Positions 31,150 through 40,527 of a stretch of DNA of 64,000 nt are shown piece by piece (position 1 is the first letter of the stretch; every line of letters begins with the position of its first letter). Origin of the DNA: Schlesneria paludicola DSM 18645 (lineage in GTDB: Bacteria; Planctomycetota; Planctomycetia; Planctomycetales; Planctomycetaceae); assembly GCA_945876035.1 (NCBI GenBank), contig CAMCMU010000016.1, forward strand, positions 1-64,000, read 5' to 3'. Position numbers and translations under genes: made by a program. The notes below the pieces were generated by a model. The model was not told the DNA's origin. It saw nothing but the letters and a program-made list of their open reading frames with translations, and did not search any database.

Positions 31150-31468
31150 TCTGGGATCCCGTGAGATCTTGGCACCTGACCACCAATGGTGCAGAGAGTC
31201 TCGCCGAGTTCTGCTGGCACGAGTGACGTCCCAAGACGCTTTGTGAAGGGCTTGGCGATCGCCGAAAAACACGTCATTGGTCAACAACATCACGATGGGA
31301 ATCAGGTCATCGACCGCTCGGATGGACTTTTGATGAGCCTGTGACAGGTTGCTTCGTCGTCGGTTGGAAGCTCTGTGTTTTATCCTCGAGGCAAGGACAG
31401 CAAGCGATCGTCTTCGGCCGCAACAATCCCACAGCGTCACCAAAGTCCCCGCCGCTGAATAACTCCAG
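31150..31468. other. Intergenic, no gene recognised
   Basis: This lies between the flavocytochrome gene and the decayed SGNH hydrolase. Only short frames occur, and no terminator is evident. Confidence 0.35.
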
Positions 31469-32020
31469 TCACCGTTTGGAAACTACTGTGGGAGAAGACG
31501 ACTTTGCTTCTATTGGTTTGGAGGTCATTCCGAAAACACGGAGCATGTTCGGCGTGATGACATTCGTGCAACCCGCGGCGTTTGGATGAATCCCATCGGG
31601 GAACAGACTCGAAAAATTGTTTTGGGTCGGCTTTCAAACTCTTTGACTCGTGGGGGTCATGATCGATGAGTGTCAAGTGGCGCTCAGTCGCAATGTCTCG
31701 ATACATCTGGTTGTACGCCTCAAATTCCGGTCGCGCCGTCAAGTGAACTCCTGTTGGCGGATTCATCACCATCGGAATCATGTCGCAAGACGTGTTGGCC
31801 AGAATCAGACGATCGACCATGATTACCAGATTCGAACGCGTTTGTGACACGGGCATCGAGGTTCTCCGATCCCCACTGTGACCACATCTTTGATTGTCCG
31901 CTGTTGACGACCGTCGCGTTGGCTCAGTTGCTCTGCACCGTGTCCTACCCAAACGCCTCTTGCCGTCAGACTTGTTCCATAAGTCACCACGGTCTGTTTT
32001 TTGTCCGCCTCACGGTTGGG
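31469..32020 (-). pseudogene. Decayed SGNH/GDSL-type esterase gene
   Basis: Three minus-strand frames read in turn give an SGNH hydrolase. First comes the nucleophile block QTVVTYGTSLTARGVWVG, then SKMWSQWGSENLDARV in a second frame. The third frame has SNLVIMVDRLILANTSC, MIPMVMNPPTGVHLTARPEF and RHLTLIDHDPHESKSL. A last shift gives LFPDGIHPNAAGCTNVITP, with the catalytic Asp-x-x-His, and a stop at 31469. The block III segment with the catalytic Asn, expected between the second and third pieces, is not visible, so a deletion is likely as well as at least three frameshifts. The intact protein would be an exported carbohydrate or lipid esterase. It is non-functional as read. Confidence 0.75.
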
Positions 32021-32637
32021 AGATCAGTTCGCTCTTCTCCCCACTTGACTGACAATCGAAGAGAATCGAAGAAGAACGGCGGAACCTGCGGTCGAGACGC
32101 TGCGTGTTTTGAATCTGCCTGAACGATTCCGAGGTTAACCGCGGTGCCGCGAATCTCGTCGCCATGAGACACCAGCACCAGCGGTCTTGAGCCAAACTGT
32201 TTGGTTGCCACAGCGATCAGTCAACGTCTCCGTGACACCCGCCGTTAATGAGGCTGTTCGATGTTCGGAAGTCGTACGACAAAAAAACCTCAGCTGTCTC
32301 ACACGCGGAGATCATTGGCTGATCCCGGAACGTGAAGGGTGAGACAGGTCTTGCCGGCGTTCCGTATTGCCTGACGATCATTCGTATCCGAAAACAGGAC
32401 TAGACCTTGCCGTGTGGAGAGCCGTTTCGGGTGGCCGTGGTGGCCAGCGAGAATCCGTCAACCGCTCCCGCACCGTGCCAACTCCAGCCCCCATGTTTCT
32501 GCAATACCCCACGCGTTGATATCACTATTCCAACTCTGTGCGGGTGCGGAGTTGGGTCGATGGACAAGTTCAAGACACTCGATGACGGATCCGGCGTAGA
32601 GCGTGCGTGTTGTGTGATCCACTCCGGAAACGCCGTT
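32021..32637. other. Intergenic, no gene recognised
   Basis: This is upstream of the SGNH relict on the minus strand. The first 200 nt may contain its decayed signal-peptide region. The rest shows short frames only. Confidence 0.35.
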
Positions 32638-35600
32638 TCATTCGGGTGACAATTTATTCAGTCGTCTCTTCAGCAAACCGTCGAGTTTGTTTTCAAGCAA
32701 CCCCTCAAGCGCGGTGCCGCCCACTTGTTTTGCGATGTCTTTCAGAATACGCATGTCGGGGCGCGGTCGAGAAAGCGTCCCGCCGACGGGAATACGAATC
32801 GACTTTCCTTTTAATCCCTTCAATAATTTGCGGTCGGCAACCCAATTGTCCGGGATAGCGACATCAATAATCAGATCGAGTGTTTCATCCATTCCAACGG
32901 AACCGCTGGTCTGGAACATCACATCTTTGATCTGGAAGACAATGGTGTCGTGGCGAATGCGTCCCTCCGCAAGATGGAAAGGAATTGTTTGATCGGGCAT
33001 CTCCATCCAGATGCGATCGCGCGCCGGGGGGAGTGCAGCACGCTGGCGGATCAGGGATTGAATGCGATCGATCAGATCGATCAACTGCATGGAAAATGGC
33101 CCGGGGCGAACCTGTGCGGTGTGAATGGCAACGACCCCACTCATCTCACCCGTTGACGGAGTCATCATCGGCAACGAGCCGTCGACAAGATCAAGCGACA
33201 CTCGACCGTCGATCTCCGCCGCATCGGCCAGTAACGGGAGTACATACTTGAGCCAAGATCTGCACAGGGCCGGCGACAAGCGGACTTGATCAATCACTTT
33301 TTCCTCTGGTAGAGAAATGATTGCCGGTGACAGATCCAGTCGAATCTGTGGCGAAAAACGCAGATGTCCTTCGCTGACGACGGTATCGAGCAGAGCCAAT
33401 TGGCAAACCCCCCTTTCGAGCGTCGCCGACACGTCTGCAGGTCCTGCCATCAGTCCATAAAGACGAGCCGAAGTCCAGCCGATTCCTGCTTGGCCCGCGA
33501 GGTCGGACAGTCCGGAGATTGTGGATCCGTCGGGGGGTGTCGAACCCTGAGGATCGCGTGCGTGATTCGGAATCGAAACGGGGGTTGTCGGAGCCTGACC
33601 GGATTGCGTCGTGACCAGATTCGCCGACAGGCTTCCCAAGGACCCCCGCAGTGAAAAGGATCGTTGACCTTTGCCGGATAACTGAACATCCTGACCCAGT
33701 GATTCACCGAATCTCTGAATCAAAACATCCCAGTCGTATTTGAACTCTCCTGTCAGATCAACGCGTTGTGTGCCCGAAGCCTTCTGCAACGTTCCTTGGG
33801 CATCCATTGCGAAGCCCTCGGCAGCGATCAACGCCGTATTAAGCTGCAGATCATCGGACGCACTGTCATAGGCACATTGTCCGGCGATTCGCAAATTCGG
33901 TTCATTCCACAAGACATCCCATTGAGGTTTTTGACCGATCGCAGTCCTTGGCGTCGAGACGACGAAGTTTTGAATCGTTGTGTCGAGATCACCACGCGAA
34001 ATTTGTCCGTCTTCGGTAAAACGGGCGTTCCCCTCTAACGCACCGGCGAAGTGATACACCGCAGTTGTCGATCGGGGATTCGTCCAGCGGGAAATTTTGT
34101 CGAGATCGGCACGATACCCCGTGTTGCCGGACAGACGCACGAGGCCCCCGGCTGGTGTCAATCCGATCGCCAAATTCTCGATGCGACAGGAAATTGCACT
34201 GCAGGCCAACGTGGAGAGAGGGGAAGACCATTCCAGTTCTGCGAACTTCCAGACTCCCGACGTTTCCCATTGGAGCAAAGGTTCCATGGCAATCCACTCA
34301 GGACCGCGTGCCTCAAGCCCCTCGATAGAGACGGATACGTGTTTCACTTCCACGTGTTTGATGGCGGCGACAAGATTCGCTTCCAGCGTAGTGTTCCCAC
34401 GGAGACTCCATCCGGAGAGGGTCCCGAATGGCCGGATTCGATTCTGCCATGTCTCCAGATTCCCGCTGAGATTCACGGTCACAGGCAACGCCGTCACGGG
34501 AGATGTCTGATGAAATTTCAGAGGCTCGGTCAATGCGGCAGACATCGCATCGTCACCACTCATCAGCCGTAGCGTTCCGGAGTCGATTTGCCGAAGATGT
34601 GTTTCACCGTCCGTGAACCCCACGGCCGTCCCGACCAGTTCGAGATGCTTTTCTTCCCAGACGTTGTCCGACGAGACATTCCATTGGAAGTCGTCGAGTT
34701 GAACCGTTGTGGTCATCGAAATTTGGTCGTGCAAATCACGTGTGATCGTTCCGCTCGCCTGTATTTGGCCAGCGATCCTGTCTGCGCCAAGATCGACGAA
34801 CCGCTCGAGTTTTTTTGCTAATTGTGTTAAATCACCTGTCGCCGTGAGATGCGCGTTCGTCCATGTACCGCCGCCCGAAAGGTTCAGGAATTCCGATCGG
34901 CAGGACAGTTGATCGATGACCAAGGATCCCTCCTGTCGAGACGCTTGAATGTTAGCGATCAAAGGATTTTTCCATGCGATGGACTGGCCGAGATTCAACG
35001 CTTCTAGACCGGAGAGCGACGCGTCACCCTCCCAACGTCTCAGACCGTCTGTTTCTTGACCCTGTAATTTAAGCTCAAGGCGACCGGCCGTGATTTGGGT
35101 CCCCTGCCGAATTCGCAGGGTTTGTGGCAGGATCAGGGCGAGTTTTTTCAGATCCACGAATCCGGAAATCTGAAAATCGTCTTCCTCCGCGGCTGTTTCC
35201 ACGACATGAAAACCGGCCGGTTCCGTGAACGCCGTTCTCGGGATGACTCCCGTCGCCGATAATTCACTCACATCGGTTGAGAGTTTGGCATCATCGAGGA
35301 CAATCCGATCGTTTTGACTCAGCACATTTCCACGGAAAGTGATCCCCTCCAGCACAATTCGGTCATTCTTCAACAGCGTCAGTCCAGCCAACCGAAACTG
35401 CTTCACGGCGAGCGTACCGCTCCATCCCCAATCGAACGATTCCTCGGTTGGCAGAAACTCGACATTCGCATCCGCATCGAGATCCCCCGCCAACTCAGCG
35501 AACCGCTCGAACCGTGTGAGCAATGGCCGCAGTTTGTCTAATTTCCATCCCTGAGCCTGAAGACGGATCTGCCGACGATCCGTGGTCGCAACATCCCCGG

Positions 35601-36333
35601 GCTGTGCCGCGGTCCGACTCAAGCGAACGGATAACCAATCGGATTCGGTCGTTCCTCCCCGACTCTGAGCGGATGTTTCCAATTTTGGTTCCAAGATCGC
35701 CGGTGGTACGTCCCCGACGGTCAACTCCAAAACATCGATTCCAGCACTCGTCGAAGTCATCACTAAAGAGATCGGCGCAATCGTGGTCCGACAACTGAGA
35801 GTCTTGTCGGCAAGCTCAATTCGAGCATTGACAATCGCCAGTTCGAAAGCCGGAATCGGTGTGCCGCTCGACGGACTAGAGTTGAGCTCTGTCAAGAGAT
35901 TTTCGAAATTTGAGCTGTCATTCGCAAGGGCAACATTCACAACCGGATCGAGCACGTTAATCCGTCCCAAATTATTGGGCCGGGTGCACAGGGTCCAGAG
36001 TGTCTCGACCGTCGAGAACTGTTTGACCTGCAACAGGACCTGAGCATCGCGATCCTCAACTCGAATCCCCTTCACGACGAGGGGGGACGCCCAGCCGAGG
36101 GACGTTTCGCCGATTTCTACGGTGCCAGAAAACGTGGGCAGAATCAGTTTGACAATTCGTTGCCGCAACGACGTTTTTGCGATAAGGCTTGGTGCGAACC
36201 AGACGGGTGCTGCCAGCACCGCAGCAAGAATTCCCAGCCGCACAATCCTACGACTGCTGCCGGAGCGGATTGTGGGAGTTTCTTTGGTATTGAGGGCGAT
36301 TGGTTCGGAATTTTCTTTGGTGGGGACTGCCAT
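32638..36333 (-). CDS. AsmA/TamB-like large envelope protein
   Basis: A 1231-residue protein with one N-terminal membrane helix (residues about 28-52) and a very long, beta-rich periplasmic part. The repeated pattern of short amphipathic strands and the C-terminal part (a segment near 1090-1190 with MQLIDLIDRIQSLI and GGTLSRPRPDMRILKDIAK) fit the AsmA/TamB/YhdP group of bridge-like proteins, which are proposed to move lipids across the envelope. The length is typical. It is followed on the same strand by no close gene; the DUF1080 gene lies 57 nt upstream of its start on the same strand, so the two may be cotranscribed. The family call rests on architecture and C-terminal resemblance. Confidence 0.78.
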   Translation of the reverse strand: MAVPTKENSEPIALNTKETPTIRSGSSRRIVRLGILAAVLAAPVWFAPSLIAKTSLRQRIVKLILPTFSGTVEIGETSLGWASPLVVKGIRVEDRDAQVLLQVKQFSTVETLWTLCTRPNNLGRINVLDPVVNVALANDSSNFENLLTELNSSPSSGTPIPAFELAIVNARIELADKTLSCRTTIAPISLVMTSTSAGIDVLELTVGDVPPAILEPKLETSAQSRGGTTESDWLSVRLSRTAAQPGDVATTDRRQIRLQAQGWKLDKLRPLLTRFERFAELAGDLDADANVEFLPTEESFDWGWSGTLAVKQFRLAGLTLLKNDRIVLEGITFRGNVLSQNDRIVLDDAKLSTDVSELSATGVIPRTAFTEPAGFHVVETAAEEDDFQISGFVDLKKLALILPQTLRIRQGTQITAGRLELKLQGQETDGLRRWEGDASLSGLEALNLGQSIAWKNPLIANIQASRQEGSLVIDQLSCRSEFLNLSGGGTWTNAHLTATGDLTQLAKKLERFVDLGADRIAGQIQASGTITRDLHDQISMTTTVQLDDFQWNVSSDNVWEEKHLELVGTAVGFTDGETHLRQIDSGTLRLMSGDDAMSAALTEPLKFHQTSPVTALPVTVNLSGNLETWQNRIRPFGTLSGWSLRGNTTLEANLVAAIKHVEVKHVSVSIEGLEARGPEWIAMEPLLQWETSGVWKFAELEWSSPLSTLACSAISCRIENLAIGLTPAGGLVRLSGNTGYRADLDKISRWTNPRSTTAVYHFAGALEGNARFTEDGQISRGDLDTTIQNFVVSTPRTAIGQKPQWDVLWNEPNLRIAGQCAYDSASDDLQLNTALIAAEGFAMDAQGTLQKASGTQRVDLTGEFKYDWDVLIQRFGESLGQDVQLSGKGQRSFSLRGSLGSLSANLVTTQSGQAPTTPVSIPNHARDPQGSTPPDGSTISGLSDLAGQAGIGWTSARLYGLMAGPADVSATLERGVCQLALLDTVVSEGHLRFSPQIRLDLSPAIISLPEEKVIDQVRLSPALCRSWLKYVLPLLADAAEIDGRVSLDLVDGSLPMMTPSTGEMSGVVAIHTAQVRPGPFSMQLIDLIDRIQSLIRQRAALPPARDRIWMEMPDQTIPFHLAEGRIRHDTIVFQIKDVMFQTSGSVGMDETLDLIIDVAIPDNWVADRKLLKGLKGKSIRIPVGGTLSRPRPDMRILKDIAKQVGGTALEGLLENKLDGLLKRRLNKLSPE

Positions 36334-36390
36334 GCTTGTAGCCGCCTAGGAACATTGAAATCAAAACATCGTCATGCGGTTGAAATCCGC

Positions 36391-37713
36391 TCACTCCTGA
36401 GCCTGCGGCTTGATCAAGATGTTGCGGAACTCCACCGCATCGCCGTGGCCAGCGAATCCGAAAAATCCGGTGGTTCGAGTCTTGCCCGGATGCGGTTTAT
36501 TCTCGAGGTAGTCCGTGATCTTGCTCAGGTCTGTATCCAAGAGGGGGGTTCCATTCAATTCCACCGTCACCTGTGATCCGATGACGGTGACTTGTTGATA
36601 ATTCCATTCACCGACGGGTCGGAGATAGCCCCGAGCTGCAGCGGCCATGCCGTATGCCGATCCATGCGTTTGCCGTGGGTCGATGCTGGCGTATTGCGGC
36701 GATTCCGTATCGAGGATCTGCAGTTCACACATTCCCGTGTACGCGGGATCGCCTTCGCCGGGATACCGAATTGCCAATCCATTGTTTCCACCCGCAGGCA
36801 GTTTGAATTCGAAATGGACCGTAAAATCGGCGTAGGCTTCTTTGGTATACAGCACCCCTGCCTGACCTTTTCTGCAACGAATCGCACCGTTTGCAACCTC
36901 ATAGCTGTTGAGGTTTCCGGCCCAGCCGGACAGGTCCTGACCATTGAACAGCGATGTCAAGCCGGCCGGGTTTCTGGAGAGCAGACGCGTCGCTTCGTCG
37001 TTGAGGATCTCTCGAATGAAGATATTTTTCCAGCGGATCTCGGCCCCGTGAGTTTGCAGCTGGATCGGCCCCTTCCGAACGAGTGGTATGACACGATCGT
37101 TGTCGAAGTAGTTTTCCAGAATCGCATGATCGACCACGAGTTTGTCGTTCAAATGGACTGTCGTTCGAGCTCCGATTTGGACAATATGAAAACGGTTCCA
37201 CTCGCCAAACGGTTTGTCAGCGTGCACGAGCGGATCTTTTCCCGGCGTTCCCGGGCGATTGTTCCAAAGTCCTCCCGATCCTTTGTCGCTGCCGTGCTTG
37301 AACGCCGCCGTATTTGTGGAGTCCCAAATTTGGATTTGTGGAGTCCCCTTCAAATAAACGCCGCTGTCAGCTTGGGCGACGGTTTTGTAGTCAATCCACA
37401 GTTCATAGTTCTCGAAGTCTTGATTGGTGGTCAGAAAAAGTCCATGGCCATCATTGACCAATTCGGGATCTTGGACGTTCCAATGTTGAGTCACGTCTTG
37501 CAGACTCTGGATCCGCTTGGTTTGGCGTTCTTGGTCCGTCTGCGATGCGATGCGGCGAGGATCTTCTGTGGTGCCTCCATGCCAGCCCGCTAGGTCTTTT
37601 CCGCTAAAAAGAGCCGTAAATCCGACCGGTGGCTGATTGTCGGTCGCAAATGCACAGTCCGGCATCATCAGAGCCAAGGTGAATCCAAAACAGGCAACAG
37701 ATCGAATCGTCAT
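36391..37713 (-). CDS. Exported protein with two DUF1080 domains
   Basis: A protein of about 440 residues with a signal peptide (1-24) and two copies of the DUF1080 (3-keto-disaccharide hydrolase) fold, a concanavalin-like beta sandwich abundant in planctomycetes. Copy 1 begins FTALFSGKDLAGWHGG near residue 33; copy 2 begins LTSLFNGQDLSGW near 250. Such proteins are linked to polysaccharide breakdown in the periplasm, but most members are untested. AGGAG lies seven nt before the ATG at 37713; the GTG just before it is a weaker start. It precedes the AsmA-like gene by 57 nt. Confidence 0.9.
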   Translation of the reverse strand: MTIRSVACFGFTLALMMPDCAFATDNQPPVGFTALFSGKDLAGWHGGTTEDPRRIASQTDQERQTKRIQSLQDVTQHWNVQDPELVNDGHGLFLTTNQDFENYELWIDYKTVAQADSGVYLKGTPQIQIWDSTNTAAFKHGSDKGSGGLWNNRPGTPGKDPLVHADKPFGEWNRFHIVQIGARTTVHLNDKLVVDHAILENYFDNDRVIPLVRKGPIQLQTHGAEIRWKNIFIREILNDEATRLLSRNPAGLTSLFNGQDLSGWAGNLNSYEVANGAIRCRKGQAGVLYTKEAYADFTVHFEFKLPAGGNNGLAIRYPGEGDPAYTGMCELQILDTESPQYASIDPRQTHGSAYGMAAAARGYLRPVGEWNYQQVTVIGSQVTVELNGTPLLDTDLSKITDYLENKPHPGKTRTTGFFGFAGHGDAVEFRNILIKPQAQE

Positions 37714-37941
37714 CACGGAACTCCTAAATGCTATTCGAAATAGTAATCTCTATTTATGTTTCGAAAGAATGATTGTGTGAGCACCAAGCGTAGGATCGTA
37801 CCCGCAGTCCTCTTCGGAAATCGAAAATCGGGATCCGTGATTGAGGCACAATAAATTGCCAGGCCTATCCCATTCATCCGCAGCGAACGGGCGTTTCCAA
37901 CAGGAAATTGACAGCGGATTTTCGCCTTTTTCTCCTTCTCA

Positions 37942-39069
37942 TTAAGACGGACAATCGGTGGGAACGGGGGGCAAATTCACGGACTTCATGAACTCACCCA
38001 GTAAGACTGTCGCATAGCTCCCACTGGGCAAAGAGAACGAAAACCGCAACCCTTCCGCGTCGGGAGAGACAATCAATTCACCGGGTCGGACCACATAAGG
38101 ACGTCGCGTTCCCGTCATCAAGTTGAGAAACTTTGCGAAGTGTTCCGGAAGCAGACCGCTACGCTCCAGTAACTGTTGTTCGCGTTGCAGCGGCACACCT
38201 TCCGGTTCACGCATTTTTGGGCCAAACATAGGGCCCGTGACCGCCGTCTCACCGAGATCGTAGCGGGGTTGCTCGGTGTGGATGTCCGCAGCGACGAACT
38301 TGCCGCCGGAGGCAACGACCTCCATCACATCGCCAACCATGACGGTGTTCAATAACCGGTCATTCAATCGCTCGGCCAGCGCGTGGTTGAACAGATCCGA
38401 CTGCACTGCGGACAGTGACATACGACGCAGAAAACGTCGTTGTGGCTCGGGAATGTCCCGCGAACGTTTTTGCCCTGACAACAGGTCGAGTCCCAGTTTC
38501 AACGTCTCCCCGTTGTGACCGAAACGCTGCTGCCCATAATAATTTGGAAAACCGCACTTCCGAACTCGATCGGCGATCGCCAGAGCCGGTGCGAGGGCCT
38601 CCGCGGAGTCGATGTCGCGAATCAGAATGGAAAATCGGTTTCCACGCAGATGCCCAGTCCTTAATTTGTTGTTGTGTCGCGCCGACTTGAGGACTTGGAT
38701 CGATTCTGTGCCGAGTTTCTCGATCAGATCCGCATATTTCACCGGCACCGAAAGGTACTGCCGAGTCACGGCACGGCGGTCCTTGACTCCTGCGACGCCG
38801 ATGTCTCCGAGCGGGCAACGCAATGTGCGTCCTACATGGCTGATCAGATCCGCACCCGCAACGTCTCTTTTTTCGATCCAGAGAAAGAGATGTTCACCTG
38901 AATCGACGGGTTCATATGCCGGGATTTCTTCGACGACGAAATCTTCCGGACGTTCTTTCCACCGACCGCCAGTGCCAGGCAGATTCTCCGTCAAGTACGG
39001 CAGTTCTGTCTGCTGCTGTAGAGACGACGGCTCCCCTTCGAAGTGTGTTTCATCGTGGTCATCGATCAT
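37942..39069 (-). CDS. truD: tRNA pseudouridine(13) synthase TruD
   Basis: A protein of about 375 residues converting U13 of tRNA-Glu and other RNAs to pseudouridine. The catalytic segment GVKDRRAVTRQYLSV carries the active Asp, and the N-terminal RPEDFVVEEIPAYEP and the segment GFPNYYGQQRFG are signatures of the family. The TRUD insertion domain follows. The start at 39069 (ATG) is nine nt after GAGAG; a TTG just upstream is also in frame. It diverges from rsmD. Confidence 0.95.
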   Translation of the reverse strand: MIDDHDETHFEGEPSSLQQQTELPYLTENLPGTGGRWKERPEDFVVEEIPAYEPVDSGEHLFLWIEKRDVAGADLISHVGRTLRCPLGDIGVAGVKDRRAVTRQYLSVPVKYADLIEKLGTESIQVLKSARHNNKLRTGHLRGNRFSILIRDIDSAEALAPALAIADRVRKCGFPNYYGQQRFGHNGETLKLGLDLLSGQKRSRDIPEPQRRFLRRMSLSAVQSDLFNHALAERLNDRLLNTVMVGDVMEVVASGGKFVAADIHTEQPRYDLGETAVTGPMFGPKMREPEGVPLQREQQLLERSGLLPEHFAKFLNLMTGTRRPYVVRPGELIVSPDAEGLRFSFSLPSGSYATVLLGEFMKSVNLPPVPTDCPS

Positions 39070-39190
39070 CAAAATACTCTCGCTCGTTTAATGGATCGTC
39101 CTTGACGGTCTCTGATCGTACGGCCTACGCTGTCTCCCGAAGGACCGTCAGTCAATCCGATTGTTTTCTTAATGCAAGTGATACACACGC

Positions 39191-39826
39191 ATGCGAATCG
39201 TAGCGGGACAGTTGAGACGACGAAAGCTGCTGGTCAATCCCGGCACCACCACACGGCCAATCACAGACCGCGCCAAAGTGATGCTCTTTGATTACATCCG
39301 CGATTTCATGCCCGGTCAAAGCGTGTTAGACGTCTTTTCGGGAACGGGGTCACTGGGATTCGAGGCTCTCAGTCGCGGCGCAAAAAGCGCAGTGTTTTGT
39401 GAACACGATCATCGTGCGCACCAATTGTTGGTGCAGAATGTCAAGCAATTGGGTGTCGAAGACCGCACTCTCTGCTGGAGAACGGACTGTCTCCGATGCT
39501 CATTTAAAGCCAGAGGCGACGAGGGTTGGTATCCTTACGGCGTGATTTTTTTTGATCCTCCCTACGAAAAAATTAAGCAGCTCAAAGTCGGTTCGCCGAT
39601 GTATCGATCGTTGCTGCGTTTGGCACGCGACGAATTGTCAATCACGAATGCGTTGCTGGTTCTCAGAACTCCCGCGGAGAGCGTTTTTGAAATTCCGAAC
39701 GGATGGCAAAGGCAGCGTGTGGTCTCCGTCAGCGGAATGGACATGCATCTGTTTCGAAAACAGGCCGTGGCAGAGCCAATGTCCACCGATGACGACACGG
39801 ATTCGGGATCAGAATTCGAACAATAA
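39191..39826 (+). CDS. rsmD: 16S rRNA (guanine966-N2)-methyltransferase
   Basis: A 211-residue SAM-dependent Rossmann methyltransferase modifying G966 in helix 31 of 16S rRNA. It has the start MRIVAGQLRRRKLLV, the SAM motif VLDVFSGTGSLGFEALSRG and the catalytic FFDPPYEK (D/NPPY). The Asp- and Glu-rich C-terminal tail is an extension. It is divergent from truD with a gap of about 120 nt. No clear Shine-Dalgarno. Confidence 0.93.
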   Translation: MRIVAGQLRRRKLLVNPGTTTRPITDRAKVMLFDYIRDFMPGQSVLDVFSGTGSLGFEALSRGAKSAVFCEHDHRAHQLLVQNVKQLGVEDRTLCWRTDCLRCSFKARGDEGWYPYGVIFFDPPYEKIKQLKVGSPMYRSLLRLARDELSITNALLVLRTPAESVFEIPNGWQRQRVVSVSGMDMHLFRKQAVAEPMSTDDDTDSGSEFEQ

Positions 39827-40527
39827 ATCGTCCCGCTGCCGCGGAAGGGGTTTGTGCTGCTCCGCGTCCTCGAAAGAGACGTTCAGGAGGGCCATGGTGA
39901 ATCCTCCTGCTCCGGAGGACGATGACCGTTCAGCCAGTGCCCAGCAACCCGCCGGCTAACAATCCGGCGCCCGTATCGAATGTCAGTACTGCCGCGAGGA
40001 AGCGATTCATTCGCCCGCACCATGACCCGGGTCGAAACGTGGGAACGGAGGCCGGATTCTGCAACAGACTTGTCGCAGGGTGACCAGACTTGTCGCAGGG
40101 TGACACTGTGAAGATCCCGCTGGAATCGTGGTCACATCTTGATCGAGATGGTTTCGATCCGTGTCATTTCGGTCTTCTTTCGTTTTGTTGTTTTGTTCCC
40201 ATGGTGCGAGACATTCGCTATTCACATACACGTTTCCCGCAAAGCCGGACAAAATTGCAGGCGTGCAATTACAGAAAAGTTTTTTCATCGAAGGATTATC
40301 ACCGTGAGTGCGACAGGGGAAAACGTCTCGGACATTCGGTGGTTTGCATTTCGGACTCGGTGACAGGGGATTGAGGCCCTTTGCCTGCCGCGGTTCCTCG
40401 TGTGCGCTAGTTGACAGACGCATCTAAAGTGTCATTATCAGCCAAGAATCACAGGGGTTTATGGCAACGAGAATAGTGGACGGCTTGGTTCAGCCGTGTG
40501 GTTGTTTAGGGTTCTTGAAGGAACAGC
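39827..40527. other. Intergenic with a 20-bp direct repeat
   Basis: No gene recognised. It contains the tandem repeat at 40065-40104. The 3' end carries GAAGGAA, the ribosome binding site of the next gene. Confidence 0.45.
40065..40104. repeat. Two perfect tandem copies of a 20-bp unit
   Basis: The unit cagacttgtcgcagggtgac occurs at 40065-40084 and again immediately at 40085-40104. It lies in non-coding DNA. The exact duplication suggests a recent slippage event or a doubled binding site. Confidence 0.9.

Noticed and set aside
36592-37593. Plus-strand open frame of 333 codons
   Set aside because: It lies fully antisense to the clearly recognised DUF1080 gene and resembles no protein family.
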